DNA of 64,000 nt, from positions 558,001-622,000 of the forward strand of contig NZ_FOMD01000004.1 in the NCBI RefSeq assembly GCF_900112525.1, given 5' to 3'. A program made the position numbers and the translations under genes. Shown piece after piece: positions 51,329 to 64,000 of the stretch. Under the pieces are notes generated by a model. The model saw nothing but the letters and a program-made list of their open reading frames with translations. It ran no database searches and was not told the DNA's origin. Numbering within the stretch: the first letter of the stretch is position 1; each line of letters starts with the position of its first letter. Source of the stretch: Klenkia taihuensis (GTDB taxonomy: Bacteria > Actinomycetota > Actinomycetes > Mycobacteriales > Geodermatophilaceae).

Positions 51329-52111
51329 ATGACCGAGCTGCTGACCGAGCGCAGCGGCCGCGTGGCCGCGGCCCGCAAGCTGACCCGCCGGGCCGGCCGG
51401 GACGCCGCCGGGGCCTTCCTCGCCGAGGGCCGGCAGGCGGTGTCCGAGGCGCTGGCCGCGGGCGTGGTCACCGAGCTGTTCGCCACGGAGGCCGCCGCCG
51501 CCGCGCACGCCGACCTGCTGGCCGGGGCGCCCGTGCGGCTGGTCACCGAGAAGGCCGCAGCCGGGCTGAGCGAGACCGCCAGCCCGCAGGGCCTGGTCGC
51601 GGTCTGCCCGCTGCGCGACGTCCCCGCAGCGACCCTGGCCACCGCGCCGCCCCGGCTGGCGGTGGCGCTGGCCGAGCTCAACGACCCGGGCAACGCCGGC
51701 ACCGTGCTGCGCACCGCCGACGCCTGCGGTGCCGGTGCCGTGGTGTTCGGCGCCGGGTCGGCCGACCCGTTCCAGGGCAAGACCGTGCGCTCCAGCGCCG
51801 GCAGCCTGTTCCACCTCGACGTCGTGCGCAGCGCCCCCCTCGAGCCGCTGCTGGCCGACGTCCGGGCCGCCGGGGTGACGGTGCTGGCCGCCGCCGGGGA
51901 CGGCGAGGTCACCCTGCCCGCCGCGGGGCAGGCCGGTCTGCTGGCCGGCCCCGTGCTGTGGCTGTTCGGCAACGAGGCCCGCGGCCTGGACCCCGCGCTG
52001 GCCGCGCTGGCCGACCACCGGGTGCGGGTGCCGATGCGCGGCCGGGCCGAGTCGCTCAACCTCGCCGTCGCCGCCGGCATCTGCCTGTACGCCACGCAGC
52101 TGGCTGGTTGA
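51329..52111 (+). CDS. TrmH family (SpoU) RNA 2'-O-methyltransferase
   Basis: A 260-residue SPOUT methyltransferase. An N-terminal RNA-binding domain precedes motif 1 ELNDPGNAGTVLRTADACG (Asn118, Asn122, Arg128), motif 2 LWLFGNEARGL and motif 3 VPMRGRAESLNLAVAAGI. It methylates a 2'-OH in rRNA or tRNA using SAM. It follows rplT as in many actinomycetes (tsnR-like position), where pheS often comes next or soon after. Confidence 0.92.
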   Translation: MTELLTERSGRVAAARKLTRRAGRDAAGAFLAEGRQAVSEALAAGVVTELFATEAAAAAHADLLAGAPVRLVTEKAAAGLSETASPQGLVAVCPLRDVPAATLATAPPRLAVALAELNDPGNAGTVLRTADACGAGAVVFGAGSADPFQGKTVRSSAGSLFHLDVVRSAPLEPLLADVRAAGVTVLAAAGDGEVTLPAAGQAGLLAGPVLWLFGNEARGLDPALAALADHRVRVPMRGRAESLNLAVAAGICLYATQLAG

Positions 52112-52130
52112 CCGCATGCGCAGTCATTGA

Positions 52131-52145
52131 TGCGAACGTTTCGCA
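52131..52145. promoter_or_regulatory. Palindrome upstream of the ABC/MFS operon
   Basis: TGCGAA-CGT-TTCGCA is a perfect 6-base inverted repeat with a 3-base centre, 38 bases before the first ABC gene. The surroundings (52110-52150) are locally AT-richer. It may be an operator for a metal or nutrient regulator, but the binding protein is unknown. Confidence 0.4.
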
Positions 52146-52183
52146 GTTAGGGTCGGGTCCGTCCCCGTCCGAGAGGCTGCTGA

Positions 52184-52936
52184 GTGCTGCGCGTGCACGA
52201 CCTGTCCGTCGCCCTGCCCGACCGACGGCTGCTGGACGGTCTGTCCTTCGACCTCGCCCCCGGGGAGCGGGTCGGCGTCGTCGGCTCCTCCGGGGCCGGC
52301 AAGTCCCAGCTGGTCGCCGCCCTGCTCGGGCTGACCCCGCCCGGCCTGGCGGTCACCGGCAGCGTGCTGGTCGAGGGCACCGAGGTCGTCGGCGCCGGCC
52401 CGGCCACCTGGCGGCCGCTGCGCGGGCGGGCCACCGCCCTGGTCGCGCAGGACCCCGGGACCGCGCTGGACCCGCTGACCCGGGTCGGCCGCCAGGTCGC
52501 GCTGCCCCTGCGCGCCCGCGGGGTCGGCCGGGCCCGGGCCGCCCGCCGGGCCGACGCCCTGCTGGCCGAGGTCGGCCTGACCGGCACCGGCCGGCGCTTC
52601 CCCGGCCAGCTCTCCGGCGGCCAGCGGCAGCGGGTGGCGCTGGCGATGGCGCTGGTCGGCGCCCCCCGGCTGCTGGTCGCCGACGAGCCCACCTCCGCCC
52701 TGGACCCCACCGTGCAGGCCGGCGTGCTGGACCTGCTGGACCGGGTCACCGGCCCCGACCGCGCCGGGCTGCTGCTGGTCACCCACGACCTCGCCGTCGC
52801 GGCGCGGCTGTGCAGCCGGCTGCTGGTGCTCGACGCCGGCCGGCTGGTCGCCGACGGCCCGGTGGCCGAGGTGCTCGCCGACCCGCGGCTGGCCGACGTG
52901 GTCACCGCCGCCCGCGAGCTGGCGGTGACCCGGTGA
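52184..52936 (+). CDS. ABC transporter ATP-binding protein (DppD/OppD type)
   Basis: A 250-residue ATPase: Walker A GSSGAGKSQ, Q-loop AQDPGTALDPLT, signature LSGGQRQRV, Walker B LLVADEPTSALDPT and HD motif THDLAVAA. The set belongs to the nickel/peptide/opine group. It pairs with the next ATPase; GTG start 52184. First gene of a five-gene operon in which every gene overlaps the next by 4 bases. Confidence 0.92.
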   Translation: MLRVHDLSVALPDRRLLDGLSFDLAPGERVGVVGSSGAGKSQLVAALLGLTPPGLAVTGSVLVEGTEVVGAGPATWRPLRGRATALVAQDPGTALDPLTRVGRQVALPLRARGVGRARAARRADALLAEVGLTGTGRRFPGQLSGGQRQRVALAMALVGAPRLLVADEPTSALDPTVQAGVLDLLDRVTGPDRAGLLLVTHDLAVAARLCSRLLVLDAGRLVADGPVAEVLADPRLADVVTAARELAVTR

Positions 52937-53697
52937 CCGAGCCGCTCCTCCAGGCCCGCGGGCTCGTCCACCGGTACCGCGGCACGACGGCGCTGGACGG
53001 CGTCTCCCTGCAGCTGCGGGCCGGCGAGCGGCTCGCCGTGGTCGGGGGGTCCGGGTCGGGCAAGTCCACCCTGGCCCGGCTGCTGCTGGCCCTGGACACC
53101 CCCGACGCCGGCACCGTCGCCCTCGACGGCCGCCCGGTGCGCCCCGGCTCCCCGCGGTCGCTGCGCTGGTTCCGCCGCCGGGTGCAGACCGTGCCGCAGG
53201 ACCCGGGCCGGTCGTTCAACCCCCGGATGCGGGTCGGCCAGGCGGTCGCCGAACCGCTGGCCTGCCTGCGGGTGCCCGGCGACCACGGCGCGCGGGTGGC
53301 CGAGCTGCTGGTCGCCGTGGGCCTGGAGCCCGACGCCGCCCGCCGCTGGCCGCACGAGTTCTCCGGCGGCCAGCGGCAGCGGCTGGCGATCGCCCGCGCC
53401 CTGGCGCCCCGGCCCGACGTGCTCGTCGCCGACGAGCCGGTGAGCGCGCTGGACGGGGTGGTCCGGCTGCAGGTGGTCGACCTGCTCGCCCAGCTGTCCG
53501 CGGCGGCGGGCCTGGCCCTGGTGGTGGTCTCCCACGACCTCGGGGTGGTGCAGCGGCTGTGCGAGCGGGTGCTGGTGCTCGACGCCGGCCGGGTGGTGGA
53601 GCAGGGCCCGGTCGCGCAGGTGTTCACCGCCCCCGCCTCCGGGGTCACCGCCGGGCTGCTGGACGCCGTCCCCGCCCTCGCCCCGGCGCCGGCATGA
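52933..53697 (+). CDS. ABC transporter ATP-binding protein (DppF/OppF type)
   Basis: A 254-residue ATPase with Walker A GGSGSGKST, VPQDPGRSFNPRM, FSGGQRQRL, LVADEPVSALD and SHDLGVVQR. It is the usual second ATPase of nickel/peptide importers. Overlaps both neighbours by 4 bases (GTGA, ATGA). Confidence 0.92.
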   Translation: MTEPLLQARGLVHRYRGTTALDGVSLQLRAGERLAVVGGSGSGKSTLARLLLALDTPDAGTVALDGRPVRPGSPRSLRWFRRRVQTVPQDPGRSFNPRMRVGQAVAEPLACLRVPGDHGARVAELLVAVGLEPDAARRWPHEFSGGQRQRLAIARALAPRPDVLVADEPVSALDGVVRLQVVDLLAQLSAAAGLALVVVSHDLGVVQRLCERVLVLDAGRVVEQGPVAQVFTAPASGVTAGLLDAVPALAPAPA

Positions 53698-54962
53698 GCT
53701 GGGCGCCCTGGGTCCTGGTGCGCCGGCTGCCCGCCGTGCCGCGGTTGCTGCTGGCCAGCCAGCTGGCCTTCAACGTCGGCTTCTACCTGGTGGTGCCCTT
53801 CCTCGCCGTCCACCTGGCCGAGGACCTGGCGCTGGCGGGCGGGGTGATCGGGCTGGTGCTCGGCATCCGCACGTTCAGCCAGCAGGGCCTGTTCTTCCTG
53901 GGCGGCGGGCTGACCGACCGGTTCGGGGTCAAGCCGGTGGTGGTGACCGGCTGCGCGATCCGGATCGCCGGGTTCGGCGTCCTGGCCGTCGTGGAGAGCC
54001 TGGCCGGGGTCCTGGTGGGCGTCGTGCTGGTCGGGTTCGCCGCCGCGCTGTTCTCCCCGGCGGTGGAGTCGGCCCTGGCCGACCAGGGCCGCCGGCTGGA
54101 AGAGGCGGGGGTGGCCACCCGCGCCGAGGTGTTCGGCCTGGACGCCGTCGCCTCCAAGCTCGGCTCGGTCACCGGCCCGGTGCTGGGCGCGCTGCTGCTC
54201 GGCGTGCCCTTCGCCGTCACCTGCGTGGTCGCCGCCGGGGTGTTCGTCGTCGTCCTCGTGGCGCACGTGCTGCTGCTGCCGCGGGACCTGCGCACCGGCA
54301 CCGGGCCGGTCGAGCCCGTCACCGCCGGGTGGGGCCAGGTGCTGCGCAACCGCCGGTTCCTGGCCTTCACCGCCTGCTACTGCACCTACCTGCTCTCCTA
54401 CAACCAGCTCTACCTCGCCCTGCCCGTCGAGCTCGACCGCGCCACCGGCTCGCAGGGCGCGCTGGGCTGGATGTTCGTCGCCGCCGCGGTGAGCGTGCTG
54501 CTCCTCCAGCTGCCGATCACCGTCCGGGCCCGCCGCCTGGGTCCCGCCCGGGCGCTGCCGCTGGGGTTCGCCCTGATGAGCGCCTCGTTCCTGGTGGTCG
54601 CCGTCGCCGCCCCGGCCGCCCCGCCGCCCGGGGTCTGGGCGCTGGCTCCCGCGGTCGGGTTCGCGCTGCTGCTCTACCTCGGCCAGATGGTCGCCGTCCC
54701 CGTCGCGCAGGACCTCGTCCCGCGGCTGGCCGGCGAGCAGCGGCTGGGCGCGCACTTCGGCGTCCTGGCCTCCGCCGGGGGGCTCGCCGTCCTGGTCGGC
54801 AGCACCGGCGTCGGCGCCCTGCTCGACCTGGCCACCGAACCACGGCCGGCCGCCGCCGTTCCCTGGCTCGTCCTCGCCGCCCTGCCCGCCGCCTCGGCGG
54901 TCGGGCTGTGGCTGCTCACCCGCCGCACCGCCCCCGCCCTCGAGACCGTAGGAGCCCCGTGA
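53694..54962 (+). CDS. MFS transporter inside the ABC operon (CntE-like position)
   Basis: A 422-residue MFS protein with 12 predicted helices; GIRTFSQQGLFFLGGGLTDRFG lies in the loop after TM2-3. An MFS exporter placed inside a peptide/nickel-type ABC operon is the layout of opine metallophore systems (staphylopine CntE with CntABCDF). No opine dehydrogenase or nicotianamine-synthase-like gene is seen here, so metallophore export is a hypothesis. Overlaps the substrate-binding gene by GTGA. Confidence 0.82.
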   Translation: MSWAPWVLVRRLPAVPRLLLASQLAFNVGFYLVVPFLAVHLAEDLALAGGVIGLVLGIRTFSQQGLFFLGGGLTDRFGVKPVVVTGCAIRIAGFGVLAVVESLAGVLVGVVLVGFAAALFSPAVESALADQGRRLEEAGVATRAEVFGLDAVASKLGSVTGPVLGALLLGVPFAVTCVVAAGVFVVVLVAHVLLLPRDLRTGTGPVEPVTAGWGQVLRNRRFLAFTACYCTYLLSYNQLYLALPVELDRATGSQGALGWMFVAAAVSVLLLQLPITVRARRLGPARALPLGFALMSASFLVVAVAAPAAPPPGVWALAPAVGFALLLYLGQMVAVPVAQDLVPRLAGEQRLGAHFGVLASAGGLAVLVGSTGVGALLDLATEPRPAAAVPWLVLAALPAASAVGLWLLTRRTAPALETVGAP

Positions 54963-56443
54963 AGCGCCGCACCGCCCTGCTCGCCGTCCCCGCCCTGTTC
55001 GCCGGTGGGTGCTTCGCCCCCTCCGGCGGTGACGGCGGTGCGGACGCCGCCGACCGGCTGCGGGTCGCGTTGAGCTTCCCGCCGGTGGCCGCGCTGTCCC
55101 CGTACACCGACGACGCGCTGCTGCTCACCCGGGTGGGCGCCGCGGAGACGCTGGTGACCTTCGACGCCTCCGGCGCCGCCGAGCCGCAGCTCGCCGAGTC
55201 CTGGGAGTTCACCGACGACCGGACGGCGCTGCTGGAGCTGCGCGACGGCGTGGTCTTCCACGACGGCACCCCGATGGACGCCGAGGCCGTCGCCGGGTCG
55301 CTGAACGCCGCCGCGGCCGCCGACCCGGGGGTGCGGGTGCTGCGCGACGTGGGCCTGGTCGCCACCGCCGTGGACGACGACACCGTGCAGGTGCAGGCCG
55401 CCCAGGCCGACCCGTTGCTGGTGCAGCGGCTGGGGGCCCCGTCGCTGGTCGTGCTGTCCCCGGCGGCCTACGCCGACCCGGCCGCCCCCGACCCGGTGGG
55501 CCACGGCACCGGGCCCTACGCGATCACCGCGGTGCAGGGCACGCAGTCGGCCACCCTCGACGCCGCCGACGCCTACTGGGGCGGCCCGCCCGCCGCCGAC
55601 GGCCTCGACGTCCGGTTCGTCGACGACGCCGACGCCCGCACCTCGGCCCTGCGCGCCGGCGAGCTCGACGTCGTGCAGGGCGTGCCGATCGCCGCGCTGC
55701 CCACCCTGACCGACGAGCAGCGGGTGGTCACCACGTCGCTGCCGCGGGTCACCGCGCTCCAGCTCAACACCGCCTCCGGGGTGTTCGCCGACCCCGCGCT
55801 GCGGGCCGCCGCGGTGGCCGCGGTCGACCCCGGCGCGGTCGTCGACGGCGTCTTCGAGGGCCAGGCCGACACCGCACCGGGCCTGCTCACCGACGACACC
55901 CTCGGCAGCGCCGCCCGCACCGCACCGGTGCTGCCCGCGGCCGGCGACCCGGCCGGGGCCGGCATCCGGCTGGCCACCTACGACGACCGGCCCGAGCTCC
56001 CGGAGGCCGCGGCCGTGCTCGCCGAGCAGCTGCGCGCCGCCGGGTTCACCGTCGAGGTGGTCGTGCAGACCTACGCCACCCTCGAGCCCGACCTGCTGGC
56101 CGGCGCCTTCGACGCGGTGCTCGGCAGCCGGCTGACGCTGCTGGACACCGGCGACCCGGTCGGCTACTTCGGCACCGACTGGACCTGCGAGGGCGGCTAC
56201 AACCTGGCCCGGCTGTGCGACCCGGCCGTGGACGCCGCCGTCGCCACCGCGGCCGGGCTGACCGACCCGCGCGAGCGCCGCCAGGCCGCCGCCGACATCG
56301 AGGCCCAGGTGCTGTCCACCGGCGCGGTGGTGCCGGTGCTGCACGAGCAGAGCCGCACCGGTGTGGCCGCCGGCGTGCAGGGCGTGGGCGACGACCCGTT
56401 CGAGCGGCAGGTCGTCACCGTCGCCACCAGCCCCGGCCGGTGA
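54959..56443 (+). CDS. ABC transporter substrate-binding protein (SBP family 5)
   Basis: A 494-residue periplasmic-type binding protein. The signal peptide VKRRTALLAVPALFAGGC gives a probable lipidation Cys18 (weak lipobox). Family-5 motifs are LAESWEFTDDRTALLELRDG, VVFHDGTPMDAEAV and GTGPYAITAV. It captures a peptide, nickel complex or metallophore outside the cell and feeds the fused permease. The ligand cannot be deduced. Confidence 0.9.
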   Translation: MKRRTALLAVPALFAGGCFAPSGGDGGADAADRLRVALSFPPVAALSPYTDDALLLTRVGAAETLVTFDASGAAEPQLAESWEFTDDRTALLELRDGVVFHDGTPMDAEAVAGSLNAAAAADPGVRVLRDVGLVATAVDDDTVQVQAAQADPLLVQRLGAPSLVVLSPAAYADPAAPDPVGHGTGPYAITAVQGTQSATLDAADAYWGGPPAADGLDVRFVDDADARTSALRAGELDVVQGVPIAALPTLTDEQRVVTTSLPRVTALQLNTASGVFADPALRAAAVAAVDPGAVVDGVFEGQADTAPGLLTDDTLGSAARTAPVLPAAGDPAGAGIRLATYDDRPELPEAAAVLAEQLRAAGFTVEVVVQTYATLEPDLLAGAFDAVLGSRLTLLDTGDPVGYFGTDWTCEGGYNLARLCDPAVDAAVATAAGLTDPRERRQAAADIEAQVLSTGAVVPVLHEQSRTGVAAGVQGVGDDPFERQVVTVATSPGR

Positions 56444-58158
56444 CCGCCACCGTCGTCCGGCGGGCGGCGGAGGTCCTCGGCGCGGTCGTCGGCACGGCGC
56501 TGCTGGTCGGTGCGCTGCCGTGGCTGTCCGGCACCGACCCGGCCCGCGCGGTGCTGCGCGCCCGGGAGGAGGAGGGCGCCCCCGACGCCGCGGCGCTGCA
56601 GGCGGTGCGCGACACCCTCGACCTGCCCGCCGACCCGGTCACCGGCACCCTCGGCTTCCTCGGCCGGCTGGCCACCGGCGACCTCGGGACGTCGTGGGTG
56701 TCGCGCACCCCGGTCGCGGACACCGTGCTGCCCGCGCTGGGCATCTCGCTGACCCTGGCCGGCACCGCGTCGGTCGTCGCGCTGCTGCTGGCCGGGCTGC
56801 TCACCGTCCCGGCGCTGCTGCGCGCCGCCGACGGCCGGCTGCGCGGCGGCGGGCCCGGGGCGGCGCTGGGCGGGGCCCTCTCCGCGCTGCCGGAGTTCGT
56901 GCTGGCCGTGCTGCTGGTCGCCGTCGTCGCCGTCGGCTGGGGGCTGCTGCCCACCTCGGGGTTCACCGGGCCCGAGCACCTGGTGCTGCCGGTGCTGGCC
57001 CTGGCCCTCCCCGCGGCCGGCGTCCTGGCCCGGCTGCTGGCCGGGGCGGTCGCGGCGACGGCGGGGGAGTCCTGGGTGCGCACCTGGCGGGCCGCCGGCG
57101 TCGCGCGGCGGACGACGGCCGCCGCGCTGGGCCGCCGCGCGGTCGGCGTGGTCGTCCCGCAGGTGCTGCTGCTCCTGGTCGGCACGCTGGGGGCCGCCGC
57201 GGTGGTCGAGGCGGTCTTCGACGTCCCCGGGCTCGGCGGGGTGGCGCTCTCGGCCGCGCTGGCCCAGGACGTGCCGGTGGTGCAGGCCGCCGTCGTGCTG
57301 CTGGTCGCGATCGGGCTGCTGGTCGGCGGTGGCGGGGTGCTGGCGCACCGGCTGCTGCTCGGCCCGGCCCTGGCGACCAGCGGGTTCACCCCGGAGACCG
57401 CCCGGGCCGGGCGCCGGCCTCAGCGGGTGGCGGTCGCCGTCGCCGGGGTGCTCGCGGTCGCGGTGGTCGCCGGGCTGCTGCGCGACCCGTCCGCCCAGGA
57501 CGTCGGCCGCCGGCTGGCCCCGCCGTCCTGGGCGCTGCCGCTGGGTGCCGACCCGCTGGGCCGTGACGTGCTGGCCCGGTTCGGCCACGGCGCGCTGCTG
57601 TCGGTGGGCCTGGCCGCCGTCCTCGCCGCGGTGGCGCTGGGGGTCGGGCTGGCCGTCGGGCTGCTCGGGCGCGGGGGCCGCTCCGGCCCGGCCGACGTGC
57701 TCAACGCGCTGCCCGCGGTGGTGGTCGGGATCGTCGTGGCCGCGGTGGCCGGGCCCGGCCTGCTGGCCGCGTGCGTCGCGGTGGCGCTGGTCGGCTGGAT
57801 CCCGCTGGCCGTGCACACCCGCACGCTGGCCGCGCAGGCGCGGGCGTCGGGCTTCCACGTCGCCGCGGTGGCCGGGGGAGCGGGCCGGTGGCACGTGCTG
57901 CGCCGGCACCTGCTGCCGGTCGTCGGCCCGCCGGTGGTGCGGCACGCGCTGGTCCGGGTGCCCCACGCGTCGCTGGCGCTGGCCGGGCTGTCCTTCCTCG
58001 GGCTGGGCGCGGGCGCGGAGTCCCCGGAGTGGGGCCGGGCGCTGGCCGAGACCACCGGCTACCTGGAGCGGGCGCCCTGGGTGGTCGCCGCCCCGGTCAC
58101 CGGCCTGGTGCTGCTCGGCGTGGTCGCCGCGCTGGCCGACCCCGCCCCGGGACGCTGA
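56440..58158 (+). CDS. Fused two-domain ABC permease (DppB-DppC type)
   Basis: A 572-residue membrane protein in which two permeases, normally separate DppB- and DppC-like proteins, are fused. The first half (about 1-310) has a DppB-type layout with GLLPTSGFTGPEHL and a cytoplasmic loop ESWVRTWRAAGVARR; the second (about 325-570) begins PLGADPLGRDVLARFGHGA, a DppC hallmark, with ARASGFHVAAVAGG as the second coupling loop. One chain can form the whole pore. The stop lies 2 bases from the convergent MFS gene. Confidence 0.88.
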   Translation: MTATVVRRAAEVLGAVVGTALLVGALPWLSGTDPARAVLRAREEEGAPDAAALQAVRDTLDLPADPVTGTLGFLGRLATGDLGTSWVSRTPVADTVLPALGISLTLAGTASVVALLLAGLLTVPALLRAADGRLRGGGPGAALGGALSALPEFVLAVLLVAVVAVGWGLLPTSGFTGPEHLVLPVLALALPAAGVLARLLAGAVAATAGESWVRTWRAAGVARRTTAAALGRRAVGVVVPQVLLLLVGTLGAAAVVEAVFDVPGLGGVALSAALAQDVPVVQAAVVLLVAIGLLVGGGGVLAHRLLLGPALATSGFTPETARAGRRPQRVAVAVAGVLAVAVVAGLLRDPSAQDVGRRLAPPSWALPLGADPLGRDVLARFGHGALLSVGLAAVLAAVALGVGLAVGLLGRGGRSGPADVLNALPAVVVGIVVAAVAGPGLLAACVAVALVGWIPLAVHTRTLAAQARASGFHVAAVAGGAGRWHVLRRHLLPVVGPPVVRHALVRVPHASLALAGLSFLGLGAGAESPEWGRALAETTGYLERAPWVVAAPVTGLVLLGVVAALADPAPGR

Positions 58159-58160
58159 GC

Positions 58161-59347
58161 TCAGGTTACCCGGGCCCGCAGCGACCGGCCGAGCACGAGG
58201 ACCACGACGCCGGCCACCACGACGGTGAGCAGGCCGACCCGCAGGCCCGCGGCGTCGGCGAGCAGACCGATCAGCGGCGGCGAGACCAGGAAGCCGATGC
58301 GCAGCAGCAGGTTCACCGCGGTCAGCCCCACCCCGGGCGGCAGGCCCGGCAGCGCGTCGGCGGCGGCGTACACCGCCGGCACCAGGGTGGCCACGCCGAC
58401 GCCGGCCAGGACGAACCCGAGCAGCGTGGTCGGCACCGACGGGAAGCCCAGCGCGAGGCCGAACCCGGCCGCGATCACCGCCCCGCCGACCCGGGCCACC
58501 ACCCGCTGGCCGAACCGGTCGACCACGCGGTCACCGGTCAGCCGGCCGGCCGTCATCGCGACCTGGAAGGCCACGAACCCCAGCCCCGCCACGACGACGG
58601 TCGCGCCGAGGTCGTCGCGCAGCCGGATGGCGCTCCAGGACGCCGCGGAGTCCTCCACGAACGCCCCGGCCGCGGCCAGCGCACCGAGCACGGCCAGCGT
58701 GCCGGCCGCCCGCCGCCAGGCCCGGCCCCCGCCGGAGGCCTCCGGTGCCACGGACGGGACGTCGGCGGCGGTGTCCGGGCCGGGCAGCATCCAGGCCCGG
58801 ACGGCGACCGCCACCGCGCCGAACACCACCGCGGACACCCCGAGGTGCACCTCGAGCGGGACGCCGAGGCCGGCCACCACCGAGCCGAGCAGGCCGCCGG
58901 CGACCGCGCCCAGGCTCCAGAGCCCGTGCAGGGCGTTGAGGATCGACCGGCCGTAGCCGCGCTGCACCCGCAGGCCGTGGGCGTTCTGCGCCACGTCGAC
59001 GACGGTGTCCAGCACGCCGACCACGAACAGCGCCGCCGCCAGCACCCACCAGGACGGCGCCGCGGCCGCCCCGGCCACCCCGACGCCCAGGCCGACCAGC
59101 CCGAGGGAGGCCACCGGCCCCGACCCCCAGCGGCCGATGAGCACGGCGGCCACGGGCCCCATCAGCAGGGCACCGAGCGGCGCGGCCGCCAGCGCCGTCC
59201 CGAGGGCGGCGTTGGAGAGCCCGACGTCGTCGCGCAGCTCGGGCAGCCGCGGCACCAAGTTGGCGTAGAAGACCGCGTTGAGCGCGAAGCAGGTGGCCAC
59301 CGCCACCCGGGCCCGGCGCAGCTGCGTGCCCGGGCGGGCGGGTGCGG

Positions 59348-59351
<4 letters not shown>
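58161..59351 (-). CDS. MFS transporter
   Basis: A 396-residue MFS protein (12 helices) resembling the YbjJ/fucose-permease-like group: FYANLVPRLPELRDDVGLSN at TM1-2, MGPVAAVLIGRWG, and RVVDRFGQR in the second half. Substrate unknown. GTG 59351 overlaps the stop of the upstream TetR gene, which probably regulates it. Confidence 0.83.

Positions 59352-64000
<4,649 letters not shown>

Overview
The window is very GC-rich bacterial DNA with dense, often overlapping genes (many ATGA or GTGA stop/start overlaps), many GTG starts, an infC-rpmI-rplT block with an actinobacterial-type IF3, a PucR regulator, DUF222/HNH and DUF3516-helicase proteins and the HemD-regulator fusion NnaR. This points to an actinomycete; gene content and codon use resemble Geodermatophilaceae (Blastococcus/Modestobacter type), but the genus is an inference. 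No tRNA, rRNA, CRISPR array or intact insertion sequence was seen.

Layout. 0-4 kb: a translationally coupled aromatic-degradation cassette (ring-cleavage dioxygenase, FAH-family hydrolase, SDR, alpha/beta hydrolase). 4-7 kb: a DUF2877 (AllH-type) gene divergent from a PucR regulator. 7-9 kb: cobalt transporter genes cbtB-cbtA behind a cobalamin riboswitch, then an FhuF-like [2Fe-2S] protein. 9-10.3 kb: a cytosine-deaminase-like amidohydrolase. 10.3-13.2 kb: a foreign, much lower-GC island holding one large gene, an AAA ATPase fused to a DUF4435/TOPRIM-like domain (candidate phage-defence protein). It is flanked by diverged duplicate ends of the two genes it separates. 13.2-17.4 kb: DUF998 membrane protein, GntR regulator, YnfA protein, EVE-like and WcbI-like proteins, MFS transporter. 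17.4-27.3 kb: MalQ, hydrolase, CitE-like lyase, HrpB helicase, and an overlapping flavin oxidoreductase / GH13 / XRE-cupin operon ending in an isochorismatase-like protein. 27.4-33.5 kb: DUF222-HNH protein, a 7-bp tandem repeat, two TauE/SafE permeases and a DUF3516 helicase. 33.5-35.7 kb: SDR, homocysteine methyltransferase, ArfB. 35.8-45.8 kb: nitrate assimilation (nasA with an in-frame C-terminal extension, nirB, nirD, narK, nnaR), with an aminopeptidase-like gene and an unknown gene between. 45.8-49.8 kb: polysaccharide deacetylase, TetR, a small lipoprotein, a kinase, an MBL-fold hydrolase and a PH-like membrane protein. 49.8-52.1 kb: infC (AUC start) with a structured leader, rpmI, rplT and a TrmH-family methyltransferase. 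52.1-61.2 kb: a five-gene ABC/MFS transport operon (peptide, nickel or metallophore type) and a TetR/MFS/acetyltransferase group, lying between the methyltransferase and pheS. 61.2-64 kb: pheS and a truncated pheT.

How the genes work together. NnaR probably controls nasA-nirBD-narK, so nitrate is imported by NarK, reduced to nitrite by NasA and to ammonium by NirBD. Cobalamin levels set CbtAB expression. IF3, L35 and L20 form the usual autoregulated translation operon. The most unusual part is the 10.3-13.2 kb island.
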